From contig UQUT01000009.1 of NCBI GenBank assembly GCA_900544285.1, forward strand, positions 1 to 64,000: 64,000 nt of DNA. Direction: 5' to 3'. Source of the DNA: an uncultured Eubacterium sp. (GTDB taxonomy: Bacteria; Bacillota; Clostridia; Oscillospirales; CAG-272). This document shows positions 1-8,478 of this stretch, in pieces. Position 1 is the first letter of the stretch; every line of letters starts with the position of its first letter. Made by a program: the position numbers and the translations under genes. A model generated the notes under the pieces. The model ran no database searches. It was not told the origin of the DNA and saw nothing but the letters and a program-made list of their open reading frames with translations.

Positions 1-37
1 GACCGCTTTGCTACCGCCCCTCGGCGACAGCTTTGTT

Positions 38-66
38 ATTCTATCACATCACTTCCCGATTGTCAA
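38..66 (-). promoter_or_regulatory. Sigma-A promoter reading out of the window's left edge
   Basis: On the minus strand a TTGACA (-35, plus positions 61-66) is followed after 17 bp by TAGAAT (-10, 38-43), with the extended TG just before the -10. It points left, so the transcript starts around position 31 and its gene lies outside the window. Nothing in the remaining 30 bases identifies the product. Confidence 0.7.
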
Positions 67-155
67 GTGCTTTTTTAATCTTTTTTCAAGTTTTTTCTTT
101 TTATTTTTCAATTATCCCTCTGTCAATGCAAAAGCAACAAAAACATGCGAAGAGA

Positions 156-189
156 AAAGCCGCGGACTGTATAAACAGCCTGCGGCTTT
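156..189 (-). terminator. Terminator after the cation antiporter gene
   Basis: An inverted repeat AAAGCCGC / GCGGCTTT with an inner CTGT/ACAG stem lies just past the antiporter stop codon. On the minus strand it is followed by a short TTTTC run, as expected for an intrinsic terminator. Confidence 0.65.
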
Positions 190-197
190 CATTTGAT

Positions 198-1433
198 TTA
201 TGCGTCTTTTTTGATTTCGCCCGCTTTGACGAGAGCGATTTTTGTCGCGACGGGACCGACAATCTCGTAAATAAGCGTAGCGCAAAGGACAACAGCCTGA
301 ATGTCCGCGCCATACTGGGGCAACTCGCCTATGACCATCTGCGCCATGCCGATAGCAACACCCGCCTGCGGCAAAAGCGTCAACCCGAGATATTTTCTGA
401 TATTCGTATCAGCCTTTGCAATCGTTGCGCCGAGCCGCGCGCCGAAATATTTACCGAGCGCACGCGCAATGAGGTAAACAACGCCGATAAGCCCGAGCTT
501 GGGGAGCAGAGATATGTTCAGGTCGGCGCCGGAAATGACGAAAAACAGCATGAAAAGCGGCGGCGTCCAGCGGTCTGTACCTTCAAGCACCTTTGCATAT
601 TCTCCGCAGAGATTGCAGAAGACCGCGCCCGTCATCATACATACAAGCAGAGACGAGAGCGAAAGCTCAATTCCGAAAACCGTGGGCTTGAGCGTTTCAA
701 ACAGTTTCACAAGTCCGACGTCGATTAAAACCGCGGCAATACAGAGCGAAAGCCTGTTTGCTCTGGACTTGAAAAACTTTACGCCGACAGCGACAAGAAG
801 TCCGAAAACCGCGCCGACAACAAGCGAAAGAATTATCTCGCAGAGCGGCTCGACGAGCATAGAATTTACAGTCAGGCTTTGTCCGTTTGAAAGAGTTCTT
901 GCAAGCGCAACGGAAATTGAAAATATCATAAGACCGATTGCGTCATCAAATGCGACAACGGGAAGAAGAGTTCTTGTCACGGGGCCGTCCGCCTTGTACT
1001 GACGAACGACGAGCAGCGTTGCCGCGGGAGCGGTTGCAGTCGCGATTGCTCCGAGGACGAGCGCTTCCGCAAAGTCGAAGCCGAAGAGCGCTTCGGCGGC
1101 AAATACAAAGCCCGCCGCGCAGAGCGCCTGAAGCACCGTGATTACAAGTATCTGTTTGCCGAGCTTTTTGACCTCGGAAAGACGAAATTCGCCGCCTATC
1201 GAAAATGCGATAAAACCGAGCGCAACCGTAACGATAATATCAAAATTGTCGACGGTTTCCGCCGTGATTATTCCGGCAAATTTTCCGCCCGTCACAAGCG
1301 TCCAGAAGGAAGGACCGATAAGAAGTCCGCCGATGAGAAACGCCGTTACGTTCGGAAGTCTGATGAGTTTTATAAGGCGCGTCATTAAAAGACCTATCGT
1401 CATTGCCACGCCGAGAGAAAGCAGAGTGTTCAT
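198..1433 (-). CDS. Cation:proton antiporter, CPA2 (Kef/NapA-like) membrane domain
   Basis: This 411-residue protein is almost entirely hydrophobic, with about twelve predicted membrane segments, and should exchange Na+ or K+ for protons across the cytoplasmic membrane. The N-terminus (ILGG-type run near residues 30-42), a TAPAAT stretch at 134-139 and paired acidic residues D163-D164 inside a helix match the ion-binding core of CPA2 antiporters. There is no C-terminal TrkA-N/RCK domain, so any control would have to come from another protein; the PII-like gene that ends 4 nt upstream is the obvious candidate. Start is the ATG at 1433. The family is clear, but ion specificity cannot be read from sequence. 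Confidence 0.85.
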   Translation of the reverse strand: MNTLLSLGVAMTIGLLMTRLIKLIRLPNVTAFLIGGLLIGPSFWTLVTGGKFAGIITAETVDNFDIIVTVALGFIAFSIGGEFRLSEVKKLGKQILVITVLQALCAAGFVFAAEALFGFDFAEALVLGAIATATAPAATLLVVRQYKADGPVTRTLLPVVAFDDAIGLMIFSISVALARTLSNGQSLTVNSMLVEPLCEIILSLVVGAVFGLLVAVGVKFFKSRANRLSLCIAAVLIDVGLVKLFETLKPTVFGIELSLSSLLVCMMTGAVFCNLCGEYAKVLEGTDRWTPPLFMLFFVISGADLNISLLPKLGLIGVVYLIARALGKYFGARLGATIAKADTNIRKYLGLTLLPQAGVAIGMAQMVIGELPQYGADIQAVVLCATLIYEIVGPVATKIALVKAGEIKKDA

Positions 1434-1437
1434 TTTA

Positions 1438-1779
1438 TCAGCCTTTGAGTCCTTCCGTATAGCTTACGGGAACAGTGAATGCTACGCCCGTTTTGGGCTT
1501 GTCAAGTCCGCCTGTTTCCTTATTTATTATATCAAGCGCGATTTTTACCTGATCGTCACGCAAAAGCGTTACGAGAGTTTTGTTGTTCTCGTGATCGGGA
1601 TTGAGAAATTGACGCAGCGAGCCGAACATCGGAGGCGGCTCGACAGTGTCGTGACCGATATAGGAAAGCATTCCCATGGAATCATAAATTGTTGCGTCCT
1701 TTATTCCGCCGGCAAGAAAGCCTGCAAGAATTCCGTGCATACACTCGGTTTTGTTCAGAATGAGTACAAACAGCTGCAT
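1438..1779 (-). CDS. PII-like (P-II family) regulatory protein
   Basis: A 113-residue protein starting MQLFVLILNKTE with a NKTLVTLL strand in the middle and a C-terminal FTVPVSYTEGL. This alternation of strands and helices is that of the ferredoxin-like PII fold, though the long uridylylated T-loop of GlnB is not recognisable. PII-like proteins often bind nucleotides and control a neighbouring transporter; this one is the first gene of a two-gene unit with the antiporter. An AAAGGAG site lies about 8 nt before the ATG. A TATAAT-like box lies upstream near 1806-1811, but its -35 is weak. Family call is good; ligand and partner are inferred. Confidence 0.65.
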   Translation of the reverse strand: MQLFVLILNKTECMHGILAGFLAGGIKDATIYDSMGMLSYIGHDTVEPPPMFGSLRQFLNPDHENNKTLVTLLRDDQVKIALDIINKETGGLDKPKTGVAFTVPVSYTEGLKG

Positions 1780-1840
1780 TTTTTTATTCTCCTTTACCTT
1801 AATTTATTATATGGTTTTTGTTGATGACAATTTTGTGTCA

Positions 1841-1865
1841 AAAAGAGCTTTCTGCAAGCTCTTTT
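1841..1865. terminator. Hairpin, probable terminator past the aromatic operon
   Basis: A 10-bp inverted repeat AAAAGAGCTT / AAGCTCTTTT with a 5-nt loop. On the minus strand it is followed by a T run, so it could stop transcripts that pass through the repeat region after the DAHP synthase gene; it lies just upstream of the PII-like gene. Confidence 0.55.
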
Positions 1866-1867
1866 CC

Positions 1868-2547
1868 TTTATGTACTTTCTTTTTTGAAAAGAAAGTACG
1901 AAAGAAAGTAATTTGAGGGAGGCACCCCTCTCGGCGAGGCCTGCTCGGCTTGCTTGCGCAAACCAGCAAATCCCTCAAAAACTTCCTTGAAAAGTTCAAG
2001 GCGGAAATTATCTGCCCGTCAGCGTTATCGCTGTGAAAGACGGGGGATTAGGTTCGAATGTTAATGTGTTTTAATTGTGCAGAGCTTTTGTACCTGCGGA
2101 GACGGAGAAAAGCAAAAAGTTTTAGCCTCCCCGAAAGGAGAGGCTAAAAAGGAACGCTCAAACCAATAACCAAAGTTTCTTTTGCCTTTTGTGCAAGCCC
2201 TGTCTGTGCAGAGACTTAAAACTCTGCACAAACTTCCCGATAACTGAAGTTTCTTTTGCCTACTTTTCTTCTCGAAGAAAGAGCAGGGAGCAAAATCAAA
2301 AAGGAGCAGATTACCTGCTCCTTTGATGAAATTATAAAGTTTTATCAAACCGATAACTAAAGTTTCTTTTGCCTTTTGTGCAAGCCCTGTCTGTGCAGAG
2401 ACTTAAAACTTTGCACAAACTTCCCGATAACTAAAGTTTCTTTTGCCTTTTGTACAAGCCCTGTCTGTGCAGAGACTTAAAACTCTGCACATACTCCCCG
2501 ATAACTGAAGCTTCTTTTGCCTTCTTTTCTTCTCGAAGAAAAGAAGG
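1868..2547. repeat. Composite non-coding repeat element, long copy
   Basis: No credible gene is found here. The left end is a hairpin (GTACTTTCTTTT / AAAGAAAGTAC, 1873-1899). The right part holds about two and a half copies of a unit of roughly 75-95 bp reading GATAACTAAAGTTTCTTTTG, then a GTGCAGAG / CTCTGCAC stem. It ends in the hairpin CTTCTTTTCTT / AAGAAAAGAAG 2 nt from the DAHP synthase stop. Left and right hairpins are inverted versions of each other. A second copy in the same order lies at 41093-41477, and lone right ends at 20734-20786 and 30103-30233. Confidence 0.75.
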
Positions 2548-3576
2548 TCAGAGCATATCGACGATATCGAAAATGAGCTTTTCGGTCTTTTCCCAGCCGA
2601 GGCAGGGGTCTGTGATGGATTTGCCGTAAATTCCTTCGCCGATCTTCTGTGCGCCGTCTTCGAGGTAGCTTTCGATCATAAGTCCCTTTACCATACTCTT
2701 GATTTCGGCGTTCTGACGGCAGGAGGAGAGAATTTCCTTTGAAATTCTTATCTGCTCAAGCCAGTGCTTGCCGGAGTTTGCGTGGTTTGTATCGACGATT
2801 ATCGCCCTGTTTTTCAGGTCGTGCGCGGCATAATGCTCTGCGAGGAAAACGAGGTCCTCGTAATGATAGTTGGGCTGTGATTCGCCGTGCTTGTTGACAT
2901 AGCCGCGGAGGATTGCGTGCGCATATTCGTTGCCCTTGCTTTCAACCTCCCAACCTCTGTATATGAACACGTGCGAATGTTGTGCCGCGGTTATCGAATT
3001 GAGCATAACGGAGAGGTCGCCGCTTGTCGGGTTTTTCATACCGACGGGGACATCGAGACCGCTTGCGGTCAGCCTGTGGAACTGATTTTCAACGGAGCGC
3101 GCGCCGACGGCAACATAAGAAAGCAGGTCGGAGAGGTAACGGTGATTATCCGGATAGAGCATCTCGTCTGCCGTAGAAAGTCCCGTTTCCTTGAGAACTC
3201 TTGTATGAAGCTCACGGATTGCAACTATCCCCTTGAGAATATCGGGGTTTGCGGAGGGGTCGGGCTGATGAAGCATACCCTTGTAGCCGTCGCCGACGGT
3301 TCTCGGCTTGTTTGTATAGATTCTGGGGATAATGACTATCTTGTCCGCTACCTGATCGGCTACCTTTTTAAGTCTTGTGACGTAGTCGAGCACGGGGGCT
3401 TCGCTGTCTGCCGAGCAGGGCCCGATTATGAGAAGGAACTTGTCGCTCTTGCCGGAGAAAACAGCCTTTATTTCCTCATCTCTCTGCTCCTTGACCTTTA
3501 TAAGCTCCTCCGGAACGGGGTACATCTCCTTGACTTCCTTCGGAATAGGTAACTTTCTTCTGAATTCCATATTCAT
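2548..3576 (-). CDS. aroF: 3-deoxy-7-phosphoheptulonate (DAHP) synthase, class I AroFGH type
   Basis: Condenses phosphoenolpyruvate and erythrose 4-phosphate, the first step of the shikimate pathway, in the cytoplasm. The 342-residue protein has the family motifs GPCSADSE (52-59, with the metal-ligand Cys), KPRTVGDGYKG (90-100) and VDTNHANSGK further on, and a length close to E. coli AroF/G/H. It is the last gene of the aromatic operon, 33 nt after tyrA, although it encodes the first enzyme. Which aromatic end product inhibits it cannot be told from sequence. The stop codon is followed after 2 nt by the hairpin of the repeat element at 1868-2547. Confidence 0.92.
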   Translation of the reverse strand: MNMEFRRKLPIPKEVKEMYPVPEELIKVKEQRDEEIKAVFSGKSDKFLLIIGPCSADSEAPVLDYVTRLKKVADQVADKIVIIPRIYTNKPRTVGDGYKGMLHQPDPSANPDILKGIVAIRELHTRVLKETGLSTADEMLYPDNHRYLSDLLSYVAVGARSVENQFHRLTASGLDVPVGMKNPTSGDLSVMLNSITAAQHSHVFIYRGWEVESKGNEYAHAILRGYVNKHGESQPNYHYEDLVFLAEHYAAHDLKNRAIIVDTNHANSGKHWLEQIRISKEILSSCRQNAEIKSMVKGLMIESYLEDGAQKIGEGIYGKSITDPCLGWEKTEKLIFDIVDML

Positions 3577-3609
3577 AGTTTTTCTGCGTCCTTTCGTATA
3601 TAAGAAAAA

Positions 3610-4464
3610 TTATTTATCAAATAAAGCGCGGCGTGCCGTAGAGCACTTCATCATTTCGCGCATCGTTTCTCTGTCGCCGGTTTCGACGGCGGCTCTCATT
3701 TTGTTGAATTCACGTTCAAATGCGTCCATTTCGCGGAGAAGAGCGTCACGGTTGAGCAGGAACAGCTCGCTCCACATTTCGTCATTGATTTTCGCAATCC
3801 TCGTCAGGTCGCGGAACGAGTCGCCGGTGTAGTCGCGCAGCTTTGGGTTTTCGCCCGCCGTCATGAGGGAAACGGCAATGCAGTGCGTCAACTGCGAGAG
3901 AAAGGCTATCATCTCGTCGTGAAGCTCCGGTGATATTTCGGAAATTCTTGTAAATCCCAGCTCCGCGCCGAGCGACTTGCAAAGCTCAATCGCCTCTCTT
4001 GAATTTTTTTCCGTCGGCGTGACGATGAAGTTTGCGCCGATGAAAACTCTGTCATCGCTGTATTCAACGCCCGACCTTTCGCGTCCTGCCATGGGGTGCG
4101 CCGCAATGAATTCGACATCCGGACGGAGAATCGACTGAATATCGTAAACGATACAGCCCTTTACGCCCGTCACGTCCGTTATGATTATGCCCGGGCGCAT
4201 ATACTGCTGATAATCCGTTATCCATTTTTTGAATGTGTGCGGATAGAGGGCAAAGACGATAATGTCCGCTTCGCCGACGAGCGCGGGGTCGACCTCGGTT
4301 GTGCCGTATGCTATGATTTTGTTTTCAAGGGCATAATCTATCGTTTTCTGCGATATATCGATTGCCTTTATCTCGTAACCCTTTTTGGTCAGCGCTCTTG
4401 CATAGCTTCCGCCGATAACGCCGAGCCCGACTATAAGAATCTTTGTGTTTTTGTTAATCTCCAA
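3610..4464 (-). CDS. tyrA: Prephenate dehydrogenase
   Basis: Oxidatively decarboxylates prephenate to 4-hydroxyphenylpyruvate using NAD(P)+, the Tyr branch. The 284-residue protein starts with a Rossmann fold (GLGVIGGSYA, 13-22), carries the AAHPMAGRERSG motif expected around the active site, and has the C-terminal helical dimer domain. It lacks both a chorismate mutase domain and an ACT domain, so chorismate mutase must come from pheA, and Tyr feedback by an ACT domain is not expected. Its start overlaps the end of aroA by 11 bp, a sign of translational coupling. Confidence 0.92.
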   Translation of the reverse strand: MEINKNTKILIVGLGVIGGSYARALTKKGYEIKAIDISQKTIDYALENKIIAYGTTEVDPALVGEADIIVFALYPHTFKKWITDYQQYMRPGIIITDVTGVKGCIVYDIQSILRPDVEFIAAHPMAGRERSGVEYSDDRVFIGANFIVTPTEKNSREAIELCKSLGAELGFTRISEISPELHDEMIAFLSQLTHCIAVSLMTAGENPKLRDYTGDSFRDLTRIAKINDEMWSELFLLNRDALLREMDAFEREFNKMRAAVETGDRETMREMMKCSTARRALFDK

Positions 4465-5665
4465 TTATTTTCACCTCCGCACCGAGCGCCGAAAGTCTTT
4501 CGAAAAAGTCCGGAAAGCTCTTTTTGACGTCCTCCGCACCATCTATTTCGCCGCCCGTCAGCATCAGAAGCACCGCCATAGCCATAACTATGCGATGATC
4601 CTTGTGCGATACAATCGGCGTTGCCGGCGGCTTGATATCGCCCTTGAAAACCGTCAGCGTGTCATCGGAAAGCTCCGTTTTTATGCCGACTTTGCGCAGT
4701 TCCTCCGCCATGGCGGAGCCTCTGTCGCTCTCTTTGAGCCGCAGGCGAGCCGTGCCCGTAAGGGTGACGCCGTGCTTTGCCGCGCCGAGAGCCATAAGCA
4801 CGGGGGCAAGGTCGGGACAGTCCGTTATGTCAAGCGTCGGGTGACGGGAGCAGATTTCATCAAAATATTGTGAAAATATCCTGTCGCCCTGAACGCTTTC
4901 GGGGTTCAGTCCCGTGATTTTTATGTCGCTGCCGAGACGGTTCATCGCTTCAAAGAAAGCCGCGCCGGAGCAGTCGCCCTCGACTGTGTATTCGCGCGGC
5001 GTATATTTTGTGCCGCCCTTTATCTGTATTTCGTTTTTCCTGATTTTTATCTCCGCACCGAACGCCCGCATAACCTCTGCCGTTATCAGCAGGTACGAGC
5101 GGCTTGCAACCTTTCCCGAAAGAATTATCGTGCTGTCGCCGGGGAGGAGCGGGAGTGCCATCATAAGTCCGCTTGCAAACTGGCTTGACGCCTCCGCGCT
5201 GACGTTATATACGCCGGATTTCAGCCTGCCGCAAACGGAAACAAAGTCGATTCCTTTTTCAAATGTAAGCCCTTGCGCCGAGCATATTTTTTCATATTCC
5301 GAAAGCGGACGGGAAAACAGTTTTTCCGTGCCGCAGAGGGTGATTTTGCTTTTTGAAAGCAATGCGACCGCCGTAAGAAAGCGAAGCGTACTGCCGCTTT
5401 CGTCGCATCGGAGAGAGTCTTTCGGCACAGCCGAAAGCGGGTCGAATCCGCTGACATACGCCGTATCGCCGTCAAAGCGTATTTTTGCGCCGAGTGTCGA
5501 AAGGCAGCTTGCCGTTGCCAGAGCGTCCGCCGAAGGATATATTCCGTGCAGAACGCTTTCTCCCCGTGCCAACGCCGCACATATCAGCGCGCGATGACAA
5601 AAGCTTTTTGAAGGAGGGGCGATAAACGTTCCCGACGCCGTTTTTTTACCTATATATACTTTCAT
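4454..5665 (-). CDS. aroA: 3-phosphoshikimate 1-carboxyvinyltransferase (EPSP synthase)
   Basis: Transfers the enolpyruvyl group of PEP to shikimate 3-phosphate. The 403-residue protein shows the N-terminal PPSKSFCHRA substrate loop (17-26), SGSTLRFLTA, DCSGAAFF, RLRLKESDRG and DHRIVMAMAV, all in the usual order of the two inside-out alpha/beta domains. It is slightly shorter than the E. coli enzyme (427). The start ATG overlaps the aroQ stop as ATGA (5662-5665). The PEP-loop has no visible defect. Confidence 0.94.
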   Translation of the reverse strand: MKVYIGKKTASGTFIAPPSKSFCHRALICAALARGESVLHGIYPSADALATASCLSTLGAKIRFDGDTAYVSGFDPLSAVPKDSLRCDESGSTLRFLTAVALLSKSKITLCGTEKLFSRPLSEYEKICSAQGLTFEKGIDFVSVCGRLKSGVYNVSAEASSQFASGLMMALPLLPGDSTIILSGKVASRSYLLITAEVMRAFGAEIKIRKNEIQIKGGTKYTPREYTVEGDCSGAAFFEAMNRLGSDIKITGLNPESVQGDRIFSQYFDEICSRHPTLDITDCPDLAPVLMALGAAKHGVTLTGTARLRLKESDRGSAMAEELRKVGIKTELSDDTLTVFKGDIKPPATPIVSHKDHRIVMAMAVLLMLTGGEIDGAEDVKKSFPDFFERLSALGAEVKIIGD

Positions 5666-6102
5666 TTTTCACCGTTTGCTCTTTTGATTATGAGGTCGAT
5701 TGCCTCTGTATAGCCGTCCGTTCCGTGACCTGATATTGTTGCAAAGCAGGCAAGGCGGACATAGCTCGTTTTGCGGAACTCCTCGCGGGAATCGACGTCT
5801 GAAATGTGAACCTCAACCGTCGGTATTGAAACGGCTTTCAGCGCGTCTAAAATTGCGACGCTTGTGTGCGTGTATGCGCCGGGATTTATCACAATTCCGT
5901 CAAACTTTTTATAAGCCTTCTGAATTTCCGTCACGATTTTTCCCTCGCAATTCGATTGAAACAGCTTCACCCTTATGCCCCTTGCTTTGCAATGGGCTTT
6001 TATTTTCTTTTCAAGCGAGGAAAACGTTTCCTTCCCGTAAATATCCGGCTCTCTTATGCCGAGCATATTTATGTTCGGCCCGTTTATAACGAGTATTTTC
6101 AT
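5662..6102 (-). CDS. aroQ: 3-dehydroquinate dehydratase, type II
   Basis: Removes water from 3-dehydroquinate to give 3-dehydroshikimate. At 146 residues it is the small dodecameric type II enzyme and not the Schiff-base type I AroD. Diagnostic motifs are INGPNINMLGIREP at the N-terminus, SNCEGKIVTEIQ, INPGAYTHTSVA and EVHISDVDSREEFR, containing the catalytic Tyr/Asn/His/Arg set. The start codon overlaps the stop of aroEK (ATGA, 6099-6102). Confidence 0.94.
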   Translation of the reverse strand: MKILVINGPNINMLGIREPDIYGKETFSSLEKKIKAHCKARGIRVKLFQSNCEGKIVTEIQKAYKKFDGIVINPGAYTHTSVAILDALKAVSIPTVEVHISDVDSREEFRKTSYVRLACFATISGHGTDGYTEAIDLIIKRANGEK

Positions 6103-7343
6103 TTTTGCCCCCTCCGTGTCATTATAAGCTCTGCGACCTCCTCCGCCGTTCCGTCGCCGTCAATACGGCAGTCTGCCGCAGAAAGATATTTTCCGTATCG
6201 CTCTGCATATCGCTTTTCGATAAGCTCTCTGCTCTGCGAAAGCGGACGGTCGGGCGTGGCTGTCAGCTTTCCGATGCTTCTGTCTATGAAAAATATTGTG
6301 CCGTTCTTTTTCAGGTTCAGAATGTTTTCCGCGCGTAGAACGGCGCCGCCGCCCGTTGCGATGACGGACGAAGTTTTCTTTGATATTTCCGCGATGAGCT
6401 CGCTCTCTTTTCTGCGGAATTCCTCCTCGCCCTCTTTTGTTATACATTCTGCCGGTGTGATACCGAATTCTTCGGCAAAGAGAACGTCGCAATCCATGAA
6501 TTCCTTTCCCGTTTTTTCGGCTATCAGCCTGCCGACCGTCGTCTTTCCGCAGGACGGCATGCCGATAAGCACCGTGTTTTCCTTTTCCGAGAGGAGTTTT
6601 TCATATATGCGCTCCGTCGTGCCCTCCGGGTATGTTCTGTCATAAAACAGCTCGGAAGCTCTGACAGCCTGCGATACGAGCATATAAAGTCCGCCGCAGG
6701 CGGGCACTCCGCACATCTTTGCCCGGACGATGAATTCCGTTTTCAGAGGATTGAATATTGCGTCTGCCGCACCGCAAAGACCTTTGAAATCCGCAGGATC
6801 GACGGCGCAGGCGGAAATGTTCGGAAACATTCCGAGAGGGGTTGTGTTTATTATGACGACTGGGGCAGAGGCATATTTTTCTTTTGCCTCGCCATAGCTT
6901 ATCTCGCCCTCCTCCGGATGACGGCTGACCTTTGTCACGCTGACGGCGCCAAGGCTTTCGCAAACGGCTTTTGCGGTTTTTGAGGTGCCGCCCGTGCCAA
7001 GAATGAGAACGTCGCTGCCGCATACGGGGATATTATTCTTTATCAGAAGCTCACGCATTCCGAAAAAGTCGGTATTGTAGCCGTAAAGCCTGCCGTCGCG
7101 GTTGACAACCGTGTTCACGGCGCCTATCGCCTTCGCCTCGTCGCTGACGTAATCCAGCAGGGGAATGACGTCCGTTTTGTAAGGAATCGTTACGTTTACG
7201 CCGTCAAAATCACGCCTTGCCATAAAGCCCGCAAGCTCCTCGCGCGGCATTTCAAAATTTCTGTATTCCGTGTTTCCGAGAAGGGAATGTATTTCTCTTG
7301 AAAAGCTGTGTCCCAGCCTCTCCCCGATAAGCCCCGTTTTCAT
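6099..7343 (-). CDS. aroEK: Fused shikimate dehydrogenase-shikimate kinase
   Basis: A 414-residue two-domain enzyme. Residues 1-250 are AroE: GLIGERLGHSFS shikimate loop, catalytic Lys in TIPYKTD (K56), NTDFFG (D92) and the NADP-binding GTGGTSKTA (117-124). Residues 255-414 are AroK: P-loop GMPSCGKT (261-268), an ATGGGAV strand and the ATPDRPL lid. It would reduce dehydroshikimate and phosphorylate the product on the same chain, two consecutive steps. An in-frame extension to 7619 exists but overlaps aroC completely; the ATG at 7343 forms ATGA with the aroC stop and is the clear start. AroE and AroK are separate proteins in most bacteria. Confidence 0.92.
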   Translation of the reverse strand: MKTGLIGERLGHSFSREIHSLLGNTEYRNFEMPREELAGFMARRDFDGVNVTIPYKTDVIPLLDYVSDEAKAIGAVNTVVNRDGRLYGYNTDFFGMRELLIKNNIPVCGSDVLILGTGGTSKTAKAVCESLGAVSVTKVSRHPEEGEISYGEAKEKYASAPVVIINTTPLGMFPNISACAVDPADFKGLCGAADAIFNPLKTEFIVRAKMCGVPACGGLYMLVSQAVRASELFYDRTYPEGTTERIYEKLLSEKENTVLIGMPSCGKTTVGRLIAEKTGKEFMDCDVLFAEEFGITPAECITKEGEEEFRRKESELIAEISKKTSSVIATGGGAVLRAENILNLKKNGTIFFIDRSIGKLTATPDRPLSQSRELIEKRYAERYGKYLSAADCRIDGDGTAEEVAELIMTRRGQK

Positions 7344-8467
7344 CTTTCGCCTTCCTTTTTTATATCGGCGGTGACTTTCATATGCGGGAAATCCGTTCCG
7401 AAACGAACCGCCATAGCGTCGCATACGGCGATCGCCGTCACGGCGTCGATAACGGGGCAAGCCCTGTGAATTATTGCGGGGTCGTGCCTGCCGGTTATTT
7501 TCAGCTTTGCGTTTTCGCCCTTTATAAAATCGATTGTATCCTGCTCCTTGCCGATTGACGGCGTGGGCTTGACGGCACACGAAAAAATTATCGGTGTGCC
7601 TATCGATATGCCGCCGCATATGCCGCCGCAGTTGTTTGTTTTCGTAGTTACGTTGCCGTTATCTATTGTGTACGGGTCGTTTGCCTCGCTGCCGAGCATA
7701 TCGCAGAAGCCGAATCCCGCGCCGAACGCTATTCCCTTTATTGCGGGAACGGAGAAAACGGCGTGTGATATTGTGCTCTCGAGACTGTCAAAAAACGGCT
7801 CGCCGACGCCTGCGTCAAGACCGGAAACCGCAGTTTCCGTAATCCCGCCGATACTGTCCGCCTGCTCCTTTGCCGAAAGAATTTCCTTTTTCATTTCATC
7901 GCCCGCCTTATCGCAGAGAACTGGGAAGGCGCGTTCTTTAATCAGTTTAATATCTTCTTTTATGTCGGAAAAATGCCTGTCCTCCGCTTTTCCTATGCGG
8001 AGAATGTGCGTGCCGACGGTAATTCCGCGCATCGCAAGGGCAAGCTCGCAGATTGCGCCCGCCGCAACGATTGCCGCCGTTATCCTGCCGGAAAAATGCC
8101 CGCCGCCGCGGTAATCCTCAAAGCCGTGATACTTGCAGTATGCCGCATAGTCCGCGTGTGACGGACGGGCAAGGGAAGCCGTGCTTTTATAGTCTGCGCT
8201 GCGGGTGTCGGCGTTCGGGATGATTATACAAATCGGCGTGCCGGTTGAGTAGCCCTCAAAAACGCCGCTGACAATGCGAAATTCGTCATTTTCCTGTCTC
8301 TTTGTCGATATTTCGCCGCTCGGTCTGCGCCTTGCAAGCCTGTCCGATATGAACTCTTCGTCGATTTTTATTCCGGGGGCAAGCCCGTCGATAACCGCGC
8401 CGATACACTCTCCGTGGCTCTCACCGAACACGGTGACGCTTATGCTCTGTCCGAATGTGTTTTTCAT
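7340..8467 (-). CDS. aroC: Chorismate synthase
   Basis: Trans-1,4-eliminates phosphate from EPSP to form chorismate; needs reduced FMN. The 375-residue protein carries GESHG (15-19), RRPSGE, GHFSGRITA and RHDPAIIHRACPVIDA, the conserved signatures with the two active-site His and the FMN/EPSP-binding Arg residues. No NADPH-dependent flavin reductase domain is fused. It lies 11 nt after aroB and is coupled to aroEK by an ATGA overlap. Confidence 0.94.
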   Translation of the reverse strand: MKNTFGQSISVTVFGESHGECIGAVIDGLAPGIKIDEEFISDRLARRRPSGEISTKRQENDEFRIVSGVFEGYSTGTPICIIIPNADTRSADYKSTASLARPSHADYAAYCKYHGFEDYRGGGHFSGRITAAIVAAGAICELALAMRGITVGTHILRIGKAEDRHFSDIKEDIKLIKERAFPVLCDKAGDEMKKEILSAKEQADSIGGITETAVSGLDAGVGEPFFDSLESTISHAVFSVPAIKGIAFGAGFGFCDMLGSEANDPYTIDNGNVTTKTNNCGGICGGISIGTPIIFSCAVKPTPSIGKEQDTIDFIKGENAKLKITGRHDPAIIHRACPVIDAVTAIAVCDAMAVRFGTDFPHMKVTADIKKEGER

Positions 8468-8478
8468 TGTCCGCTCCT

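Noticed and set aside
2061..2348. 95-residue minus-strand open frame
   Set aside because: It lies wholly in the composite repeat, has no good ribosome site and follows the repeat units, so it is an accidental frame.
7344..7619. N-terminal extension of AroEK
   Set aside because: It overlaps aroC completely and has no AroE homology; the ATG at 7343 with ATGA coupling is the start.
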